The translations under genes and the position numbers were made by a program. A stretch of 64,000 bases of DNA. Source: Arcanobacterium haemolyticum DSM 20595. GTDB taxonomy: Bacteria > Actinomycetota > Actinomycetes > Actinomycetales > Actinomycetaceae. How positions within the stretch are numbered: the first letter of the stretch is position 1; every line of letters starts with the position of its first letter. This document shows, piece by piece, positions 26,987 to 40,546 of this stretch. The DNA lies in the NCBI RefSeq assembly GCF_000092365.1, contig NC_014218.1, forward strand, positions 1,488,001-1,552,000. Direction: 5' to 3'. The notes below the pieces were generated by a model. It had not been told where the DNA came from and searched no databases. It worked only from the letters and a program-made list of their open reading frames with translations.

Positions 26987-27268
26987 TCAGCGGCGGCGGC
27001 CCTTGCGATCGTCCTTCTCGTGACTCCGGAAAGTACGAGTTGGAGCGAATTCGCCGAGCTTGTGGCCGACCATGGATTCGGTGACGAACACCGGAACATG
27101 CTTGCGGCCGTCGTGGACTGCAAAGGTGTGACCTAGGAAATCGGGGGTGATAACCGACCGACGGGACCAGGTCTTGATAACGTTCTTGGTACCCTTTTCG
27201 TTCTGTTCGTCAACCTTCTTCATAAGGTGTGAATCGACGAACGGGCCCTTCTTCAAACTACGCGGCAT
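26987..27268 (-). CDS. rpsS: 30S ribosomal protein S19
   Basis: 93 residues, [20 protein letters not shown] and the C-terminal [20 protein letters not shown]. It lies between rplB and rplV in the S10 operon. Confidence 0.98.
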   Translation of the reverse strand: MPRSLKKGPFVDSHLMKKVDEQNEKGTKNVIKTWSRRSVITPDFLGHTFAVHDGRKHVPVFVTESMVGHKLGEFAPTRTFRSHEKDDRKGRRR

Positions 27269-27285
27269 TGCTCAAATCCTCCTGA

Positions 27286-28122
27286 TCAGCGCTTCTTGCC
27301 AGTCTTGCGACGGCGCACAATGAGCTTGTCGCTGGGCTTGTTGGGGTGGCGGGTGCGGCCTTCCTTCTGGCCCCATGGTGAAACTGGGTGACGGCCACCA
27401 GAGGTCTTGCCTTCACCACCACCATGTGGGTGGTCAACCGGGTTCATAACGACACCACGCACGGTTGGGCGGACGCCCTTCCAGCGCATACGGCCAGCCT
27501 TACCCCAGTTGATGTTGGACTGCTCAGCATTGCCAACTTCGCCAACAGTCGCACGGCAGCGCGCGTCGACGTTACGAATTTCGCCGGATGGCATACGCAG
27601 CTGGGCGTACTTGCCTTCCTTAGCAACGAGCTGCACCGAAACACCAGCGGAACGTGCGATCTTCGCACCGCCGCCTGGGCGCAGTTCCACAGCGTGAATC
27701 ACGGTACCAACCGGGATGTTACGGAGTGGAAGGTTGTTGCCTGGCTTGATGTCAGCGGATGGACCGTTTTCCACCATCATGCCCTGCTTGAGGTTGACCG
27801 GAGCCAAGATGTAGCGCTTTTCGCCATCCACGTAGTGGAGAAGGGCGATACGAGCGGTACGGTTCGGGTCGTACTCAATGTGAGCAACGCGTGCTGGAAC
27901 GCCGTCCTTGTCGTGACGACGGAAGTCGATCACGCGGTACTGGCGCTTGTGGCCACCGCCCTTGTGACGGGTGGTGATGCGACCGTTGTTGTTACGGCCA
28001 CCAGTCTTGGAAAGCGGGCGCAGGAGCGACTTCTCCGGCGTCGATCGGGTGATCTCAGCGAAGTCGGCGACGCTCGCACCGCGACGACCTGGTGTCGTCG
28101 GCTTGTACTTACGAATTCCCAT
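27286..28122 (-). CDS. rplB: 50S ribosomal protein L2
   Basis: 278 residues, [20 protein letters not shown] and the essential C-terminal [20 protein letters not shown] signature with the conserved His of the peptidyl transferase neighbourhood. Confidence 0.98.
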   Translation of the reverse strand: MGIRKYKPTTPGRRGASVADFAEITRSTPEKSLLRPLSKTGGRNNNGRITTRHKGGGHKRQYRVIDFRRHDKDGVPARVAHIEYDPNRTARIALLHYVDGEKRYILAPVNLKQGMMVENGPSADIKPGNNLPLRNIPVGTVIHAVELRPGGGAKIARSAGVSVQLVAKEGKYAQLRMPSGEIRNVDARCRATVGEVGNAEQSNINWGKAGRMRWKGVRPTVRGVVMNPVDHPHGGGEGKTSGGRHPVSPWGQKEGRTRHPNKPSDKLIVRRRKTGKKR

Positions 28123-28151
28123 GAGTTCTTATCCTCAATATCCTGCCGGCG

Positions 28152-28466
28152 TTAGCCGACGATCTCGCCGTAGATGTCGATCGTGCCCTCACGGAGGGTA
28201 ACAATGGCTCGCTTGGTAGCCTTGCGACGGCCGATGCCGTTGCGGGTACGGCGGGTCTTGCCTGCACGATTCTGGGTGTTCACGGACTCAACCTTGACAC
28301 CAAAGATCTTCTCAATGGCGATCTTGATTTCCGTCTTGTTCGCGGATGGCTGCACCAAGAAGGTGTACTTGCCTTCATCCTCGCCGCGAGCAGACTTTTC
28401 AGTTGCTACTGGGGCAAGAATGACGTCACGCGGATCCTTGTTATGGAACGCTGCGTACTGAGTCAC
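28152..28466 (-). CDS. rplW: 50S ribosomal protein L23
   Basis: 104 residues, with [20 protein letters not shown] and [21 protein letters not shown]23 is the docking site for trigger factor and SRP at the tunnel exit. It overlaps the end of rplD by four bases. Confidence 0.97.
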   Translation of the reverse strand: MTQYAAFHNKDPRDVILAPVATEKSARGEDEGKYTFLVQPSANKTEIKIAIEKIFGVKVESVNTQNRAGKTRRTRNGIGRRKATKRAIVTLREGTIDIYGEIVG

Positions 28467-29110
28467 TTCGTCTCCTCCTTGCTGTGTGCACCAACGAAGG
28501 TGTCAAGAGCTGCTTGGGTGAAGATGACATCGTCAGCAACGAGCACATCGTATGCGTTGAGCTGGTCAACGTACAGGGTGTGTGCTTCCTGCAGGTTACG
28601 GAGCGAGAGAACTGCGGTCTCTTCGTTACGTTCGAGTACAACAAGTGCACCGCGCTGCTCTGCAACCTTCGAAACGAGGTTGAGGGCTGCCTTGGTGGAC
28701 GGAGTTGCGGAATCGACGATACCGGTAACGACGTGGATACGGCCGTTACGAGCACGATCAGACAGTGCCTGACGCAATGCTGCAGCAATCATCTTCTTAG
28801 GTGTGCGCTGCGAGTAATCGCGTGGGCGCGGGCCGTGGACAGTACCACCGCCGGTGAAGTGAGGTGCGCGGATCGAACCCTGGCGGGCGCGACCGGTACC
28901 CTTCTGCTTGAATGGCTTGACGCCACCACCGCGGACTTCGCCACGGGTCTTGGTCTTGTGTGTGCCCTGACGTGCAGCAGCAAGCTGAGCAACAACAACC
29001 TGGTGGATCAGCGGAATGTTGATCTCGAGATCGAACGACTCTGCTGGGAGAGTTGCCGAACCGGCCTTAGCGCCTGTGGTGTCGAGGATGTCAACCTTGA
29101 GGTCTGCCAT
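28463..29110 (-). CDS. rplD: 50S ribosomal protein L4
   Basis: 215 residues. [20 protein letters not shown] and [20 protein letters not shown] form the extended tunnel loop, followed by the conserved [21 protein letters not shown]4 autoregulates the S10 operon in some bacteria; whether it does here is not visible. Confidence 0.98.
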   Translation of the reverse strand: MADLKVDILDTTGAKAGSATLPAESFDLEINIPLIHQVVVAQLAAARQGTHKTKTRGEVRGGGVKPFKQKGTGRARQGSIRAPHFTGGGTVHGPRPRDYSQRTPKKMIAAALRQALSDRARNGRIHVVTGIVDSATPSTKAALNLVSKVAEQRGALVVLERNEETAVLSLRNLQEAHTLYVDQLNAYDVLVADDVIFTQAALDTFVGAHSKEETK

Positions 29111-29115
29111 TTAGA

Positions 29116-29784
29116 TCAGGCTCCCTTCACGGCAGTACGGATCACGACGACGCCACCCTTGTTACCTGGGATAGCGCCAGACACGAGAATAAGGTTGTTC
29201 TCGGTGTCGATGGCGTGAATGGTCAAGTTTTGCACGGTGACGCGGGCGTTGCCCATACGTCCAGCCATACGCATACCGCGGAAAACGCGGGATGGGGTGG
29301 AACATGCGCCGATCGAGCCTGGCTTGCGGTGGTTACGGTGAGCACCGTGGGAAGCGGACACGCCAGCGAAGCCGTGACGCTTCATTACGCCAGCGAAGCC
29401 CTTGCCCTTTGACTTACCGATAACATCGATAGTCTGGCCTGCTTCGAAGGTCTCAACACCGAGTTCCTGGCCGAGAGTGTAATCTTCGGCGTCAACAGTG
29501 CGGATTTCTGCAACGTGACGACGTGGCTCAACGCCAGCCTTCTCAAAGTGACCCTTGAGTGGCTTCGTCACATTCTTAGCTTTCAGTTCGCCAGATGCAA
29601 TCTGGACTGCTGAATAGCCATCGATTTCAGGTGTACGAACCTGAGTAACAACGTTCTTACCAACACGAACGACAGTCACTGGAACGAGTTTTGCGTTCTC
29701 ATCCCAGACCTGGGTCATGCCGAGCTTGATGCCGAGCAGGGCCTTAACAGGCGCCACTGTGGCAGTAGTGATGTTCTTGGTCAT
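29116..29784 (-). CDS. rplC: 50S ribosomal protein L3
   Basis: The start is at ATG 29784 ([20 protein letters not shown]), with GAGGTAACG upstream; a longer frame of 24 more codons overlaps the rpsJ end and lacks similarity. 222 residues with [20 protein letters not shown] and the [11 protein letters not shown] / [14 protein letters not shown] signature near the peptidyl transferase centre. Confidence 0.97.
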   Translation of the reverse strand: MTKNITTATVAPVKALLGIKLGMTQVWDENAKLVPVTVVRVGKNVVTQVRTPEIDGYSAVQIASGELKAKNVTKPLKGHFEKAGVEPRRHVAEIRTVDAEDYTLGQELGVETFEAGQTIDVIGKSKGKGFAGVMKRHGFAGVSASHGAHRNHRKPGSIGACSTPSRVFRGMRMAGRMGNARVTVQNLTIHAIDTENNLILVSGAIPGNKGGVVVIRTAVKGA

Positions 29785-29797
29785 TTTATGCGTTACC

Positions 29798-30106
29798 TCA
29801 GAGCTTGATCTCGACGCTAACGTCGGCTGGAAGATCCAGACGGCGAAGCGTGTCAATGGTCTTCAGAGTCGGATCGACAATGTCGATCAGTCGCTTATGC
29901 GTACGCATTTCGAAGTGTTCGCGACTGTCCTTGTACTTGTGGGGCGAGCGAATGACCGTGAAAACGTTCTTCTCGGTCGGCAACGGCACTGGGCCCACGA
30001 CCGACGCTCCTGTACGGGTAACTTCGTCGACGAGCTTTTTCGCTGCGTTGTCGATGACCTCATGGTCATAAGACTTCAGACGGATGCGGATCTTTTGTCC
30101 CGCCAT
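29798..30106 (-). CDS. rpsJ: 30S ribosomal protein S10 (NusE)
   Basis: The start is at ATG 30106 ([20 protein letters not shown]). 102 residues, with [19 protein letters not shown] and the loop [16 protein letters not shown]. It heads the S10 operon and also works in antitermination with NusB/NusG. The Shine-Dalgarno GAGGGAG lies upstream. Confidence 0.97.
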   Translation of the reverse strand: MAGQKIRIRLKSYDHEVIDNAAKKLVDEVTRTGASVVGPVPLPTEKNVFTVIRSPHKYKDSREHFEMRTHKRLIDIVDPTLKTIDTLRRLDLPADVSVEIKL

Positions 30107-30369
30107 GGCGTCGTCTCCCTCTCTTCTACCGCGGAACACTGAAACCCGCATTCGGGCGTGTCGCGGTTAAGCAATCAACAACGTCAAGCCCTATGAGATT
30201 TTTCAGTGAACCGGCCTTATGTACCGAAATACTTTTGCACTTCGGCCAAGTTCTTAACGTCTGGATACAACCAGACAACTTGATAAGTATTGCAAACATT
30301 GCCTACACCCTTCAAGTCTGAACCGTGGTTAGTGTCTTACTCCACTTCGAATGTAGTCGAATGTTAAAA
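30107..30369 (-). promoter_or_regulatory. S10 operon leader and promoter region
   Basis: The 263 bases between the tuf terminator and rpsJ hold no gene. On the minus strand there are two short hairpins, GTCTGG-6-CCAGAC (30259-30276) and a CCGAA...TTCGG pair near 30220-30245, and a TTGACG that could be a -35. The region must contain the S10 promoter because tuf ends in a terminator, but no -10/-35 pair is convincing. Confidence 0.5.
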
Positions 30370-30402
30370 GGATGGGCCCTGCCGAAGCGGCAGGGCCCAT
30401 CC
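30370..30402 (-). terminator. terminator of tuf
   Basis: Perfect 15-bp GC-rich stem (arm GGATGGGCCCTGCCG) with a 3-base loop and TTTTAAC on the minus strand, 27 bases after the tuf stop. Confidence 0.92.
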
Positions 30403-30428
30403 ATAGGCTTAGTTACCTAAAAGATGCA

Positions 30429-31619
30429 TCACTTGATGATCTTGGTGACTCGACCTGAACCAACGGTGCGGCCACCCTCACGGATAGCGAAGCCGAGGCC
30501 CTCTTCCATAGCGATTGGCTGGATGAGCTCAACTGTCATGTCGGTGTTGTCGCCTGGCATAACCATTTCGGTGCCCTCTGGAAGGGTGATCACGCCGGTA
30601 ACATCCGTGGTACGGAAGTAGAACTGTGGACGGTAGTTGGAGAAGAATGGGTTGTGACGGCCACCTTCTTCCTTACCGAGCACGTAGACCTGAGCTTCGA
30701 AGTTGGTGTGTGGGGTGATGGTGCCTGGCTTGGCAACAACCTGACCACGTTCAACATCTTCGCGCTTGGTGCCACGGAGGAGAAGACCACAGTTTTCGCC
30801 TGCATCTGCGTGATCCATCGACTTGTGGAACATTTCGATACCGGTAACGGTTGTCTTCTGTGGTGCACGGATACCGAGGATTTCAACTTCTTCGTTCAAG
30901 TTGAGCATACCGCGCTCTGCACGGCCGGTAACAACGGTGCCACGACCGGTGATGGTGAAGACGTCTTCGATTGGCATGAGGAATGGCTTATCGAGGTCAC
31001 GCACTGGATCGTCGAAGTAGGTATCGACAGCTTCCATGAGATCTTCGATTGCCTTGCTCCATTCGGCATCGCCTTCGAGAGCCTTGAGTGCCGAGATCTT
31101 GACGACTGGGAGGTCGTCACCTGGGTACTCCTGGGAAGAGAGAAGCTCACGAACTTCCATTTCGACGAGTTCGAGGATTTCCTCGTCGTCAACCATGTCA
31201 GCCTTGTTGAGAGCAACGATGATCTGTGGAACGCCAACCTGGCGAGCAAGAAGAACGTGCTCGCGGGTCTGAGCCATTGGACCGTCGGTAGCTGCAACAA
31301 CGAGGATTGCGCCGTCCATCTGAGCTGCGCCGGTAATCATGTTCTTGATGTAATCGGCGTGGCCTGGAGCGTCAACGTGAGCGTAGTGACGCTTTTCGGT
31401 CTGGTATTCAACGTGGGAAACGTTGATGGTAATACCACGCTGGCGCTCTTCTGGAGCGTTATCAACCTGGTCGAACGGGGTGAACTCGTTCAGTTCTGGG
31501 TACTTATCCGCAAGAACCTTGGTAATAGCAGCGGTCGTCGTCGTCTTACCGTGATCGACGTGACCGATGGTGCCGATGTTCATATGCGGCTTGGACTTGT
31601 CGTACTTGGCCTTGGCCAC
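30429..31619 (-). CDS. tuf: elongation factor Tu
   Basis: 396 residues. G1 GHVDHGKT at 19-26, switch region [39 protein letters not shown], and C-terminal domain 3 with [14 protein letters not shown]. It brings aminoacyl-tRNA to the ribosome. It follows fusA by 124 bases, a gap that has its own probable promoter. Confidence 0.99.
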   Translation of the reverse strand: MAKAKYDKSKPHMNIGTIGHVDHGKTTTTAAITKVLADKYPELNEFTPFDQVDNAPEERQRGITINVSHVEYQTEKRHYAHVDAPGHADYIKNMITGAAQMDGAILVVAATDGPMAQTREHVLLARQVGVPQIIVALNKADMVDDEEILELVEMEVRELLSSQEYPGDDLPVVKISALKALEGDAEWSKAIEDLMEAVDTYFDDPVRDLDKPFLMPIEDVFTITGRGTVVTGRAERGMLNLNEEVEILGIRAPQKTTVTGIEMFHKSMDHADAGENCGLLLRGTKREDVERGQVVAKPGTITPHTNFEAQVYVLGKEEGGRHNPFFSNYRPQFYFRTTDVTGVITLPEGTEMVMPGDNTDMTVELIQPIAMEEGLGFAIREGGRTVGSGRVTKIIK

Positions 31620-31657
31620 TTTCGCCCTCCTGGGACTCGATGTTATTTGGTCTTCAG

Positions 31658-31685
31658 CTTATAAGTTTTGTGCGCTAGCACCAAA
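31658..31685 (-). promoter_or_regulatory. tuf: probable tuf promoter
   Basis: Reading the minus strand, TTTGGT (31680-31685) is followed after 16 bases by TATAAG (31658-31663), about 40 bases before the tuf start. tuf genes often have a private promoter downstream of fusA. The -35 match is modest. Confidence 0.4.
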
Positions 31686-31743
31686 CCGTGGCTAAAGAGA
31701 TCCTACTGGTCGATTGGTTTGATTGTAAATCAGACCTGTTGGC

Positions 31744-33864
<2,121 letters not shown>

Positions 33865-33907
33865 GGCTCTCTTTCCTGATCATGCCGGGCGGGTGCCCGA
33901 CGGCTTT

Positions 33908-34378
33908 TTACCAGCGGTAGTGCGCAAACGCACGGTTCGCTTCGGCCATCTTGTGCATGTCCTCACGGCGCTTAACAGCGGCGCCGAGGCCATTAGCGGC
34001 GTCCATGATTTCGTTCTGGAGGCGTTCGAGCATGGTGTGCTCACGGCGACCGCGGGAGAAATCAACGAGCCAGCGAAGTGCGAGCGTGTTTGCACGGCCA
34101 GGCTTCACTTCAACTGGAACCTGGTAGGTTGCACCGCCGACGCGGCGGGAACGCACTTCGAGCTGTGGACGGATGTTGTCAAGTGCGCGCTTGAGGACGG
34201 AAAGTGGTTCCTGACCAGTCTTTTCGCCAACAGCGGTGAGTGCACCGTAGACGATGCGTTCTGCTGTGGACTTCTTACCATCAAGAAGCACGCGGTTAAT
34301 GAGCTGGGTAACGACTGTGGAGCCGTGAACCGGATCAGCAATGAGCGGGCGCTTACGCGCTGGACCCTTACGTGGCAT
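33908..34378 (-). CDS. rpsG: 30S ribosomal protein S7
   Basis: 156 residues, [35 protein letters not shown], and the [20 protein letters not shown] signature. It nucleates 30S head assembly. It overlaps the rpsL stop by one base (TAATG). Confidence 0.98.
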   Translation of the reverse strand: MPRKGPARKRPLIADPVHGSTVVTQLINRVLLDGKKSTAERIVYGALTAVGEKTGQEPLSVLKRALDNIRPQLEVRSRRVGGATYQVPVEVKPGRANTLALRWLVDFSRGRREHTMLERLQNEIMDAANGLGAAVKRREDMHKMAEANRAFAHYRW

Positions 34379-34752
34379 TACTTCTTCTCCTTCTTAGCAC
34401 CGTACTTGGAACGGCCCTGGTTACGGCTCTTAACACCTTGGGTGTCAAGTGCACCACGGACGATGTGGTAACGCACACCAGGAAGATCCTTCACACGACC
34501 ACCGCGAACGAGCACGATCGAGTGCTCCTGGAGGTTGTGGCCTTCGCCTGGGATGTAAGCGGTAACTTCGATACCGGAAGAAAGACGGACACGGGCAACC
34601 TTACGAAGAGCCGAGTTTGGCTTCTTTGGGGTTGTGGTGTACACACGGGTGCACACGCCACGACGCTGCGGGCTAGCCTTCAGCGCCGGCGTGTTGGATG
34701 AACTCGCCTTGCTGGAGCGGCCCTTACGGACCAGCTGCTGAATAGTTGGCAC
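34378..34752 (-). CDS. rpsL: 30S ribosomal protein S12
   Basis: The start is GTG 34752 ([20 protein letters not shown]), with CAGGAGAAATA just upstream; the longer frame adds 32 codons without family similarity. 124 residues. [16 protein letters not shown] and [16 protein letters not shown] keep the lysines that streptomycin-resistance mutations alter, so the sequence is of the sensitive type. Confidence 0.97.
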   Translation of the reverse strand: MPTIQQLVRKGRSSKASSSNTPALKASPQRRGVCTRVYTTTPKKPNSALRKVARVRLSSGIEVTAYIPGEGHNLQEHSIVLVRGGRVKDLPGVRYHIVRGALDTQGVKSRNQGRSKYGAKKEKK

Positions 34753-35064
34753 TATTTCTCCTGTTGATATGTCAATAGTCGAACTGCCCGCCTGTTCGCC
34801 TTTTTCGAACCTGCGGTCGGAAAGACACCGTTCTTTCCTAACGTCCAAGCGTATTCACATTCGAAAATCCGACAGTGTGGAGACAGGCTTTCACGAGAAA
34901 GCGTTCGGTTTTTCCGAATTGGCAACGGTATACGCATGGAACGGGCACCGTTCATAAGACTAACGAATCCGCACTACATCAGTCAAAGAATGAGCGCATT
35001 TTGCTTAGTGGCACTAGGCACACAGGCTCCTTTTCCACAGCCATCAGCCCGTTTCACACCACAG
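34753..35064 (-). promoter_or_regulatory. rpsL upstream region (no gene seen)
   Basis: About 310 bases between the PAS gene and rpsL. It should hold the str-operon promoter and the end of the PAS-gene transcript. On the minus strand there is a small hairpin GAACGGTGCCCGTTC-like around 34935-34955 and several AT-rich stretches, but no strong terminator or unambiguous promoter. Short frames here have no coding character. Confidence 0.4.
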
Positions 35065-36393
35065 TCACACGTTATCAACATCACACAACTTTGCAAGGTG
35101 GGCTTCATATTTCTCACGATTATGTGCCGAAAGATTCTCCGTACCCAGGTGGTCATAGAACGCTTCCAGCGCACTAATCGCCGTATCAGTTTTCGATTTC
35201 GCGTGAGCAACAGCCGCTGCAAGTTCCGTTTCGACGGCACTATCCATCGCCTGCCCCGTCGTCGTCTCCCACACACCCAAAAGCTGCCGCGGAATCGCAA
35301 CCGCGTCGCTCACGTTACGCACGTAATTCTTCGCATTCTGGATTAACGACGACGTACGGGCAACTTGCGTATCCAACCGCGCGAAATCTTCACGCAACGC
35401 GCGCCCAAGCATACGCAACGAACGCACACTATCTGGATCGTTCTGCATATCAATCAATTCACACACAAACTGGCCATACATTGATAAGTGAAGCCGACTC
35501 AACGCAATATTCACCTGCGTGTGCTTAATGTTGGCCCTCAATTCAGTCAACTTAGCAACCAGACCATCCATGTAACCACCGATGATATCCTGCATCGAAA
35601 TCCACACGGACAACGGCATCGTCAAATCTGGCCGACTCACCGAATGTGCCGAAAACTCCTGGCCCACGTGCGCCATATCCGCCATCGTCGACCGAACATG
35701 CGCCACTGCCCCACCGATCTCCTCAACCAGATGATGCAACTGTTCCTGATCCTTCATCCACTGCGAAAAATACGTGTGAATCTGATGCGCCTCTAAGAGC
35801 AACTCCCCCAGCTGAGATCCAGAATCTCGCACCGGAAAATCGCCATTATGAGCCTCCCACGCAGAAACTTCAGACGTGAGCGCCATATGCATGAAGTCAT
35901 CGTATGAAGCAAAACCCGCAAGCTCAAGATCACTCACCAACGCCTGCGCGCCAAGCCGAGCACATGCACGGCGGTTCTGCCCCTCCAACGCTGCCGCATT
36001 TTCCACCTGCCGAACATGCGAATAAATTCGATTCGCAGCCTGCGCCAAATCATTGTTCATCGGCGCCGAACGCACCGACAAATAGCCACCGCCATCCAAC
36101 GGCGTAACCGTGGCAAACACCCGATACTCAGACCCATCCGCAGCCATATTCGTCACGTACGCACCAAACGGTTCGCCGCCAGAAATAGTCTCCCACATCG
36201 TCTTAAAGGCACCACCCGGCATATGAGGATGGCGAATAATATTATGCGGCGCACCTGCCAACTGAACACGCTCATAACGTGACATGCGGATAAACACCGA
36301 ATTCGATAAATCAATCACGCCACGCGAATCAGTTGTAGAAAAGAACAATTCATGCGCAGCTACATTGTGTGCTTGGCCATTAGGCTCAACCAT
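35065..36393 (-). CDS. Aer-type PAS-domain sensor protein, soluble
   Basis: The start is at ATG 36393 (MVEPNGQAHNVAAHELFFST) with GGGAG upstream, giving 442 residues. Residues ~12-110 resemble the flavin-binding PAS domain of the aerotaxis receptor Aer: TTDSRGVIDLSNSVFIRMS, PHNIIRHPHMPGGAFKTMW, GGEPFGAYVTN. The remaining ~330 residues are mostly alpha-helical without membrane segments, HAMP domain or a recognisable chemotaxis signalling tip, histidine kinase or cyclase. It stands alone between rpoC and rpsL. It may sense redox or oxygen; its output is unknown. Confidence 0.75.
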   Translation of the reverse strand: MVEPNGQAHNVAAHELFFSTTDSRGVIDLSNSVFIRMSRYERVQLAGAPHNIIRHPHMPGGAFKTMWETISGGEPFGAYVTNMAADGSEYRVFATVTPLDGGGYLSVRSAPMNNDLAQAANRIYSHVRQVENAAALEGQNRRACARLGAQALVSDLELAGFASYDDFMHMALTSEVSAWEAHNGDFPVRDSGSQLGELLLEAHQIHTYFSQWMKDQEQLHHLVEEIGGAVAHVRSTMADMAHVGQEFSAHSVSRPDLTMPLSVWISMQDIIGGYMDGLVAKLTELRANIKHTQVNIALSRLHLSMYGQFVCELIDMQNDPDSVRSLRMLGRALREDFARLDTQVARTSSLIQNAKNYVRNVSDAVAIPRQLLGVWETTTGQAMDSAVETELAAAVAHAKSKTDTAISALEAFYDHLGTENLSAHNREKYEAHLAKLCDVDNV

Positions 36394-36422
36394 TATTTCT
36401 TTACTCCCTTTATAAATGAAAG

Positions 36423-36454
36423 GGAAAGCGGTGGCATTCGCGCCACCGCTTTCC
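36423..36454 (-). terminator. terminator after rpoC
   Basis: Perfect 13-bp stem GGAAAGCGGTGGC/GCCACCGCTTTCC with a 6-base loop, 24 bases after the rpoC stop and just before the PAS gene. The T-run on the minus strand is weak (CCTTTCATTT). Confidence 0.75.
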
Positions 36455-36477
36455 AATCGTTCTAGTGTCGAATCAGA

Positions 36478-39400
36478 TCAGAAGTTAGATCCGAACCCGA
36501 AACCCGATGTATCGTAATCGTCGAACGAACCGTACCCGTAGAAATCATCAAACGATTCCATACCGGAGCCCATGAACGAGTTGAGCTGTTCGTATTCGGA
36601 ACGTGCTTCCGCAGTTGGCTCAACACGAAGCTGGCGTAGCGACTCAAGGCCGGTACCAGCTGGGATGAGCTTACCGAGGATAACATTTTCCTTCAGGCCC
36701 GCAAGTGGATCGGACTTAGAGTTCAACGCCGCTTCTGTCAGAACCTTGGTTGTCTCCTGGAACGATGCCGCAGACAGCCACGAATCCGTTGCCAACGATG
36801 CCTTAGTGATACCCATCAGCTCTGGACGGCCAGATGCTGGACGGCCGCCTTCAGCCAAAACTGCACGGTTTGCAGATTCAAACACCGAAACATCCACAAG
36901 TTCACCAGGCAACAAGCGAGTATCGCCCGAATCCAAAACCGTGACCCGGCGGAGCATCTGACGCACGATAACTTCAATATGCTTATCGTGAATCTCAACA
37001 CCCTGCGAACGGTAAACGTGCTGAACTTCAGAAACCAAGTGCAACTGCGTGGTACGGCGGCCCGAGATACGAAGAACCTTCTTAGGATCGATCAGGCCTT
37101 CAACCAGCTGCTGGCCGACTGTCACGTGCGAACCTTCTGGAACCAAAAGCTTGGCACGCTTGCCCACCAAGTAAACTAGATCCTCATCGCCGTCATCACG
37201 CTTGATGATCAGGCGGCGGGAACGTTCGAGATCTTCGATCTCCAGCTTACCGGCTGCCTCAACGAGCGGAGCCTCACCCTTAGGCGTACGTGCTTCGAAC
37301 AGTTCCTGAACACGCGGCAGACCCTGGGTAATATCTTCTGCCGATGCCGCACCACCAGTGTGGAACGTACGCATCGTCAGCTGAGTACCCGGTTCACCAA
37401 TGGACTGTGCTGACACGATACCAACCGCTTCGCCGATGTCAACGAGCTTGCCCGTTGCCAACGAACGGCCATAACACATCGCACAGGTACCAACGCGGGA
37501 ATTACAGGTAAGAACGGAACGAACCGAAATCTGTTTAATGCCAGCAGCAAGAAGCTTCTCAAGCGCAACATCACCCATATCGGTGCCCGCTTCAACAAGA
37601 ATGTTGCCATCGGCGTCGGCAACATCCTTCGCCAAAGTACGAGCGTAAACCGAGGTATCCAATTCTTCGTTCGGAAGAACCTTACCAGACTCCCACTGGG
37701 CTGCGGAAACTTCCTTCTCTGTTACGGTGGTTGGAACGCCATCAACGAGCACCTCACGGAGTTCATTGCCTTCCTTATCCACTGCAACAATGAACTTGGA
37801 CAAGCCGCGCGACGTACCACAATCGTGTTCGCGAACGATCACGTCCTGTGCAACGTCAACCAGACGACGCGTCAAATAACCAGATTCTGCCGTACGCAAC
37901 GCCGTATCAGCAAGACCCTTACGAGCACCGTGGGTTGCCGTGAAGTATTCCAGAGCGGACAGGCCTTCACGGTAGTTCGACGTGATCGGGCGAGGAATAA
38001 TTTCACCCTTTGGATCAGCCACGAGACCACGCATACCAGCAACCTGGCGAATCTGCATCCAGTTACCACGAGCACCCGAGGTAACCATGATGTTCACGTT
38101 GTTCCAGTCATCGAAGTTCTTACGCATTTCTTCTGCGACTTCGTCAGTAACTTCAGTCCAGAGAGCAACCAGATCCTTACGGCGATCTTCGTCACGGATG
38201 TTACCTTCTTGGAAGTCCTGTTCGATCTTCGCAGCGCGCTTTTCAGCAGCCGCAAGGATATCCTTCTTGGTTTCTGGCGGAATAACGTCCGAAACCGCAA
38301 TAGTCACACCGGAACGTCCGCCCCAGTAGAAACCGGTTTCCTTCAGGGCGTCAAGCGAGGCGCCGACGTCGACCTTCGGGTAACGCTCAGCAAGTTCGTT
38401 AATAACCGTGCCAAGAACCTTCTTGCCCACAACCTTGTTGATGAACGGGAAGGTGGTTGGGAGGGCTTCGTTGAAGATCGCACGGCCCAGGGTTGTCTTG
38501 AGGATGATCGAATCGCCTTCCTCGTAACCTTCTGGAGCTTCCCACTCACGTGGCGGGACGATATCGTTCGCTGGGAAGCGGAGGTTAATCATGGAGTTAA
38601 GATCCAACTGGCCCAAATCGAACGCCATCTGCGCTTCAGCAACCGATGAGAAGTAACGGCCTTCGCCATCGCCACCATCACGAACAACGGTCAAGTGGTA
38701 CAGACCGATAATCATATCCTGTGCCGGAACAGTCACTGGGCGGCCGTCCGATGGCTTGAGGATGTTGTTTGCCGAAAGCATGAGGATACGTGCTTCTGCC
38801 TGTGCTTCAACCGATAGTGGCAGATGGACTGCCATCTGATCGCCGTCGAAGTCAGCGTTGAACGCGGAACACACGAGTGGGTGGAGGCGGATTGCCTTAC
38901 CTTCGATGAGCTGTGGTTCGAACGCCTGAATACCGAGGCGGTGGAGGGTTGGTGCACGGTTGAGCAGAACTGGATGTTCACGAATGACCTCTTCGAGAAC
39001 GTCGAAGACCTCATCGCGCTGACGTTCGATCAGACGCTTTGCAGCCTTGATGTTCTTGGCGAGTTCAAGATCCACCAAACGCTTCTGCACGAATGGCTTG
39101 AAGAGTTCCAGAGCCATGGTCTTTGGAAGACCACACTGGTGCAGCTTCAGAGTTGGGCCGACGACGATAACGGAACGACCCGAGTAGTCAACACGCTTAC
39201 CGAGCAAGTTCTGACGGAAACGACCCTGCTTACCCTTGAGCATGTCAGAGATCGACTTCAGCGGACGGTTGCCGGCGCCCTGAACTGGGCGGCCACGGCG
39301 GCCGTTATCGAACAGCGCGTCAACAGCTTCCTGAAGCATACGCTTTTCGTTGTTCACCATGATCTCAGGCGCGTTGAGATCGATCATGCGCTGGAGGCGG

Positions 39401-40455
39401 TTGTTACGGTTGATAACGCGGCGGTAGAGATCGTTCAAATCGGAGGTAGCGAAACGGCCACCATCGAGCTGAACCATTGGGCGTAGATCCGGTGGGATCA
39501 CTGGAAGCGCGTCCAACACCATTGCTTCTGGCGCGGTGCCAGAATGCAGGAATGCGTTCACAACCTTGATGCGCTTGAGGGCGCGAGTCTTACGCTGGGC
39601 GGTGCCGGTTTCGATCTGTTCAACAAGAGCTTCGTGCTCTGCTTCCAAATCGAACGACTTCAGGCGGCGCTGAATTGCTTCCGCACCACGGAAAGCCTGG
39701 AAGTAATCGCCCCAGCGAAGAACCATTTCACGGTATGCATCTTCGTCACCTTCAAGATCGCCAACCTTGAGCTTGGTGAACTTATCCCAGACCTCTTCGA
39801 GGCGGGCGATGTCGTCTTCATATTCACGGCGAACACGGCGTGCTTCGCTTTCTGCGTTGCGCTTGATCTTAGCGCGGGCAGCAGCGTCTTGACCGTTCTT
39901 CTCTGCTTCTGCAAGAGCGGCTTCTTCAGCCTTCAAACGCTTCTCAACAGCAGCATCGCATTCCTTCTGAAGGTTGGCGCGCTCCATCTCGTATTCAGCC
40001 GTGAGGGCTGGGAGATCGTTGTGGCGGCGCTCTGCATCAACATCGGTCACCATGTAGGCGGCGAAGTAGATGACCTTTTCCAGATCCTTTGGAGCAATAT
40101 CAAGCAGGTAGCCAAGGCGTGATGGAACACCCTTGAAATACCAAATGTGGGTGACAGGCGCAGCAAGTTCAATGTGCCCCATACGTTCGCGGCGCACCTT
40201 GGAACGGGTGACTTCAACACCACAACGTTCACAAACGATGCCCTTGTAGCGTGGGCGCTTGTACTTACCACATGCACATTCCCAGTCACGGGTTGGGCCG
40301 AAGATCTGTTCACCAAACAGACCGTCTTTTTCCGGCTTCAATGTGCGGTAGTTAATGGTTTCCGGCTTGGTGACGGTGCCGTGGCTCCACTTGCGCACAT
40401 CTTCCGACGTGGCCAGCGAAATGTGGAGCTGATCAAAAAGATTGACGTCGAGCAA
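36478..40455 (-). CDS. rpoC: DNA-directed RNA polymerase beta' subunit
   Basis: 1325 residues, usual for actinobacteria. The N-terminal zinc ribbon has CACGKYK then CERCGVEV (about 60-80). The catalytic Mg-binding loop [15 protein letters not shown] is near residue 535. The second zinc site has CGTSRG and [13 protein letters not shown]. The trigger-loop region includes [20 protein letters not shown]. It follows rpoB after a 91-base gap containing a strong hairpin. Confidence 0.99.
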   Translation of the reverse strand: MLDVNLFDQLHISLATSEDVRKWSHGTVTKPETINYRTLKPEKDGLFGEQIFGPTRDWECACGKYKRPRYKGIVCERCGVEVTRSKVRRERMGHIELAAPVTHIWYFKGVPSRLGYLLDIAPKDLEKVIYFAAYMVTDVDAERRHNDLPALTAEYEMERANLQKECDAAVEKRLKAEEAALAEAEKNGQDAAARAKIKRNAESEARRVRREYEDDIARLEEVWDKFTKLKVGDLEGDEDAYREMVLRWGDYFQAFRGAEAIQRRLKSFDLEAEHEALVEQIETGTAQRKTRALKRIKVVNAFLHSGTAPEAMVLDALPVIPPDLRPMVQLDGGRFATSDLNDLYRRVINRNNRLQRMIDLNAPEIMVNNEKRMLQEAVDALFDNGRRGRPVQGAGNRPLKSISDMLKGKQGRFRQNLLGKRVDYSGRSVIVVGPTLKLHQCGLPKTMALELFKPFVQKRLVDLELAKNIKAAKRLIERQRDEVFDVLEEVIREHPVLLNRAPTLHRLGIQAFEPQLIEGKAIRLHPLVCSAFNADFDGDQMAVHLPLSVEAQAEARILMLSANNILKPSDGRPVTVPAQDMIIGLYHLTVVRDGGDGEGRYFSSVAEAQMAFDLGQLDLNSMINLRFPANDIVPPREWEAPEGYEEGDSIILKTTLGRAIFNEALPTTFPFINKVVGKKVLGTVINELAERYPKVDVGASLDALKETGFYWGGRSGVTIAVSDVIPPETKKDILAAAEKRAAKIEQDFQEGNIRDEDRRKDLVALWTEVTDEVAEEMRKNFDDWNNVNIMVTSGARGNWMQIRQVAGMRGLVADPKGEIIPRPITSNYREGLSALEYFTATHGARKGLADTALRTAESGYLTRRLVDVAQDVIVREHDCGTSRGLSKFIVAVDKEGNELREVLVDGVPTTVTEKEVSAAQWESGKVLPNEELDTSVYARTLAKDVADADGNILVEAGTDMGDVALEKLLAAGIKQISVRSVLTCNSRVGTCAMCYGRSLATGKLVDIGEAVGIVSAQSIGEPGTQLTMRTFHTGGAASAEDITQGLPRVQELFEARTPKGEAPLVEAAGKLEIEDLERSRRLIIKRDDGDEDLVYLVGKRAKLLVPEGSHVTVGQQLVEGLIDPKKVLRISGRRTTQLHLVSEVQHVYRSQGVEIHDKHIEVIVRQMLRRVTVLDSGDTRLLPGELVDVSVFESANRAVLAEGGRPASGRPELMGITKASLATDSWLSAASFQETTKVLTEAALNSKSDPLAGLKENVILGKLIPAGTGLESLRQLRVEPTAEARSEYEQLNSFMGSGMESFDDFYGYGSFDDYDTSGFGFGSNF

Positions 40456-40498
40456 GGTTCCTACTTCCTCAATTTAGTACGCCGATTTTTGGGCATTT

Positions 40499-40539
40499 CG
40501 CGAGGTGAGCAGCAGGCGCGAAAAGCTGCTCACCTCGCG
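40499..40539 (-). other. rpoB-rpoC intercistronic hairpin
   Basis: Perfect 15-bp stem (arm CGCGAGGTGAGCAGC) with an 11-base loop between rpoB and rpoC. No T-run follows on the minus strand (GAAATGCCC), so it is more likely an RNA processing or stabilising element than a terminator. Confidence 0.7.
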
Positions 40540-40546
40540 TGACAAT

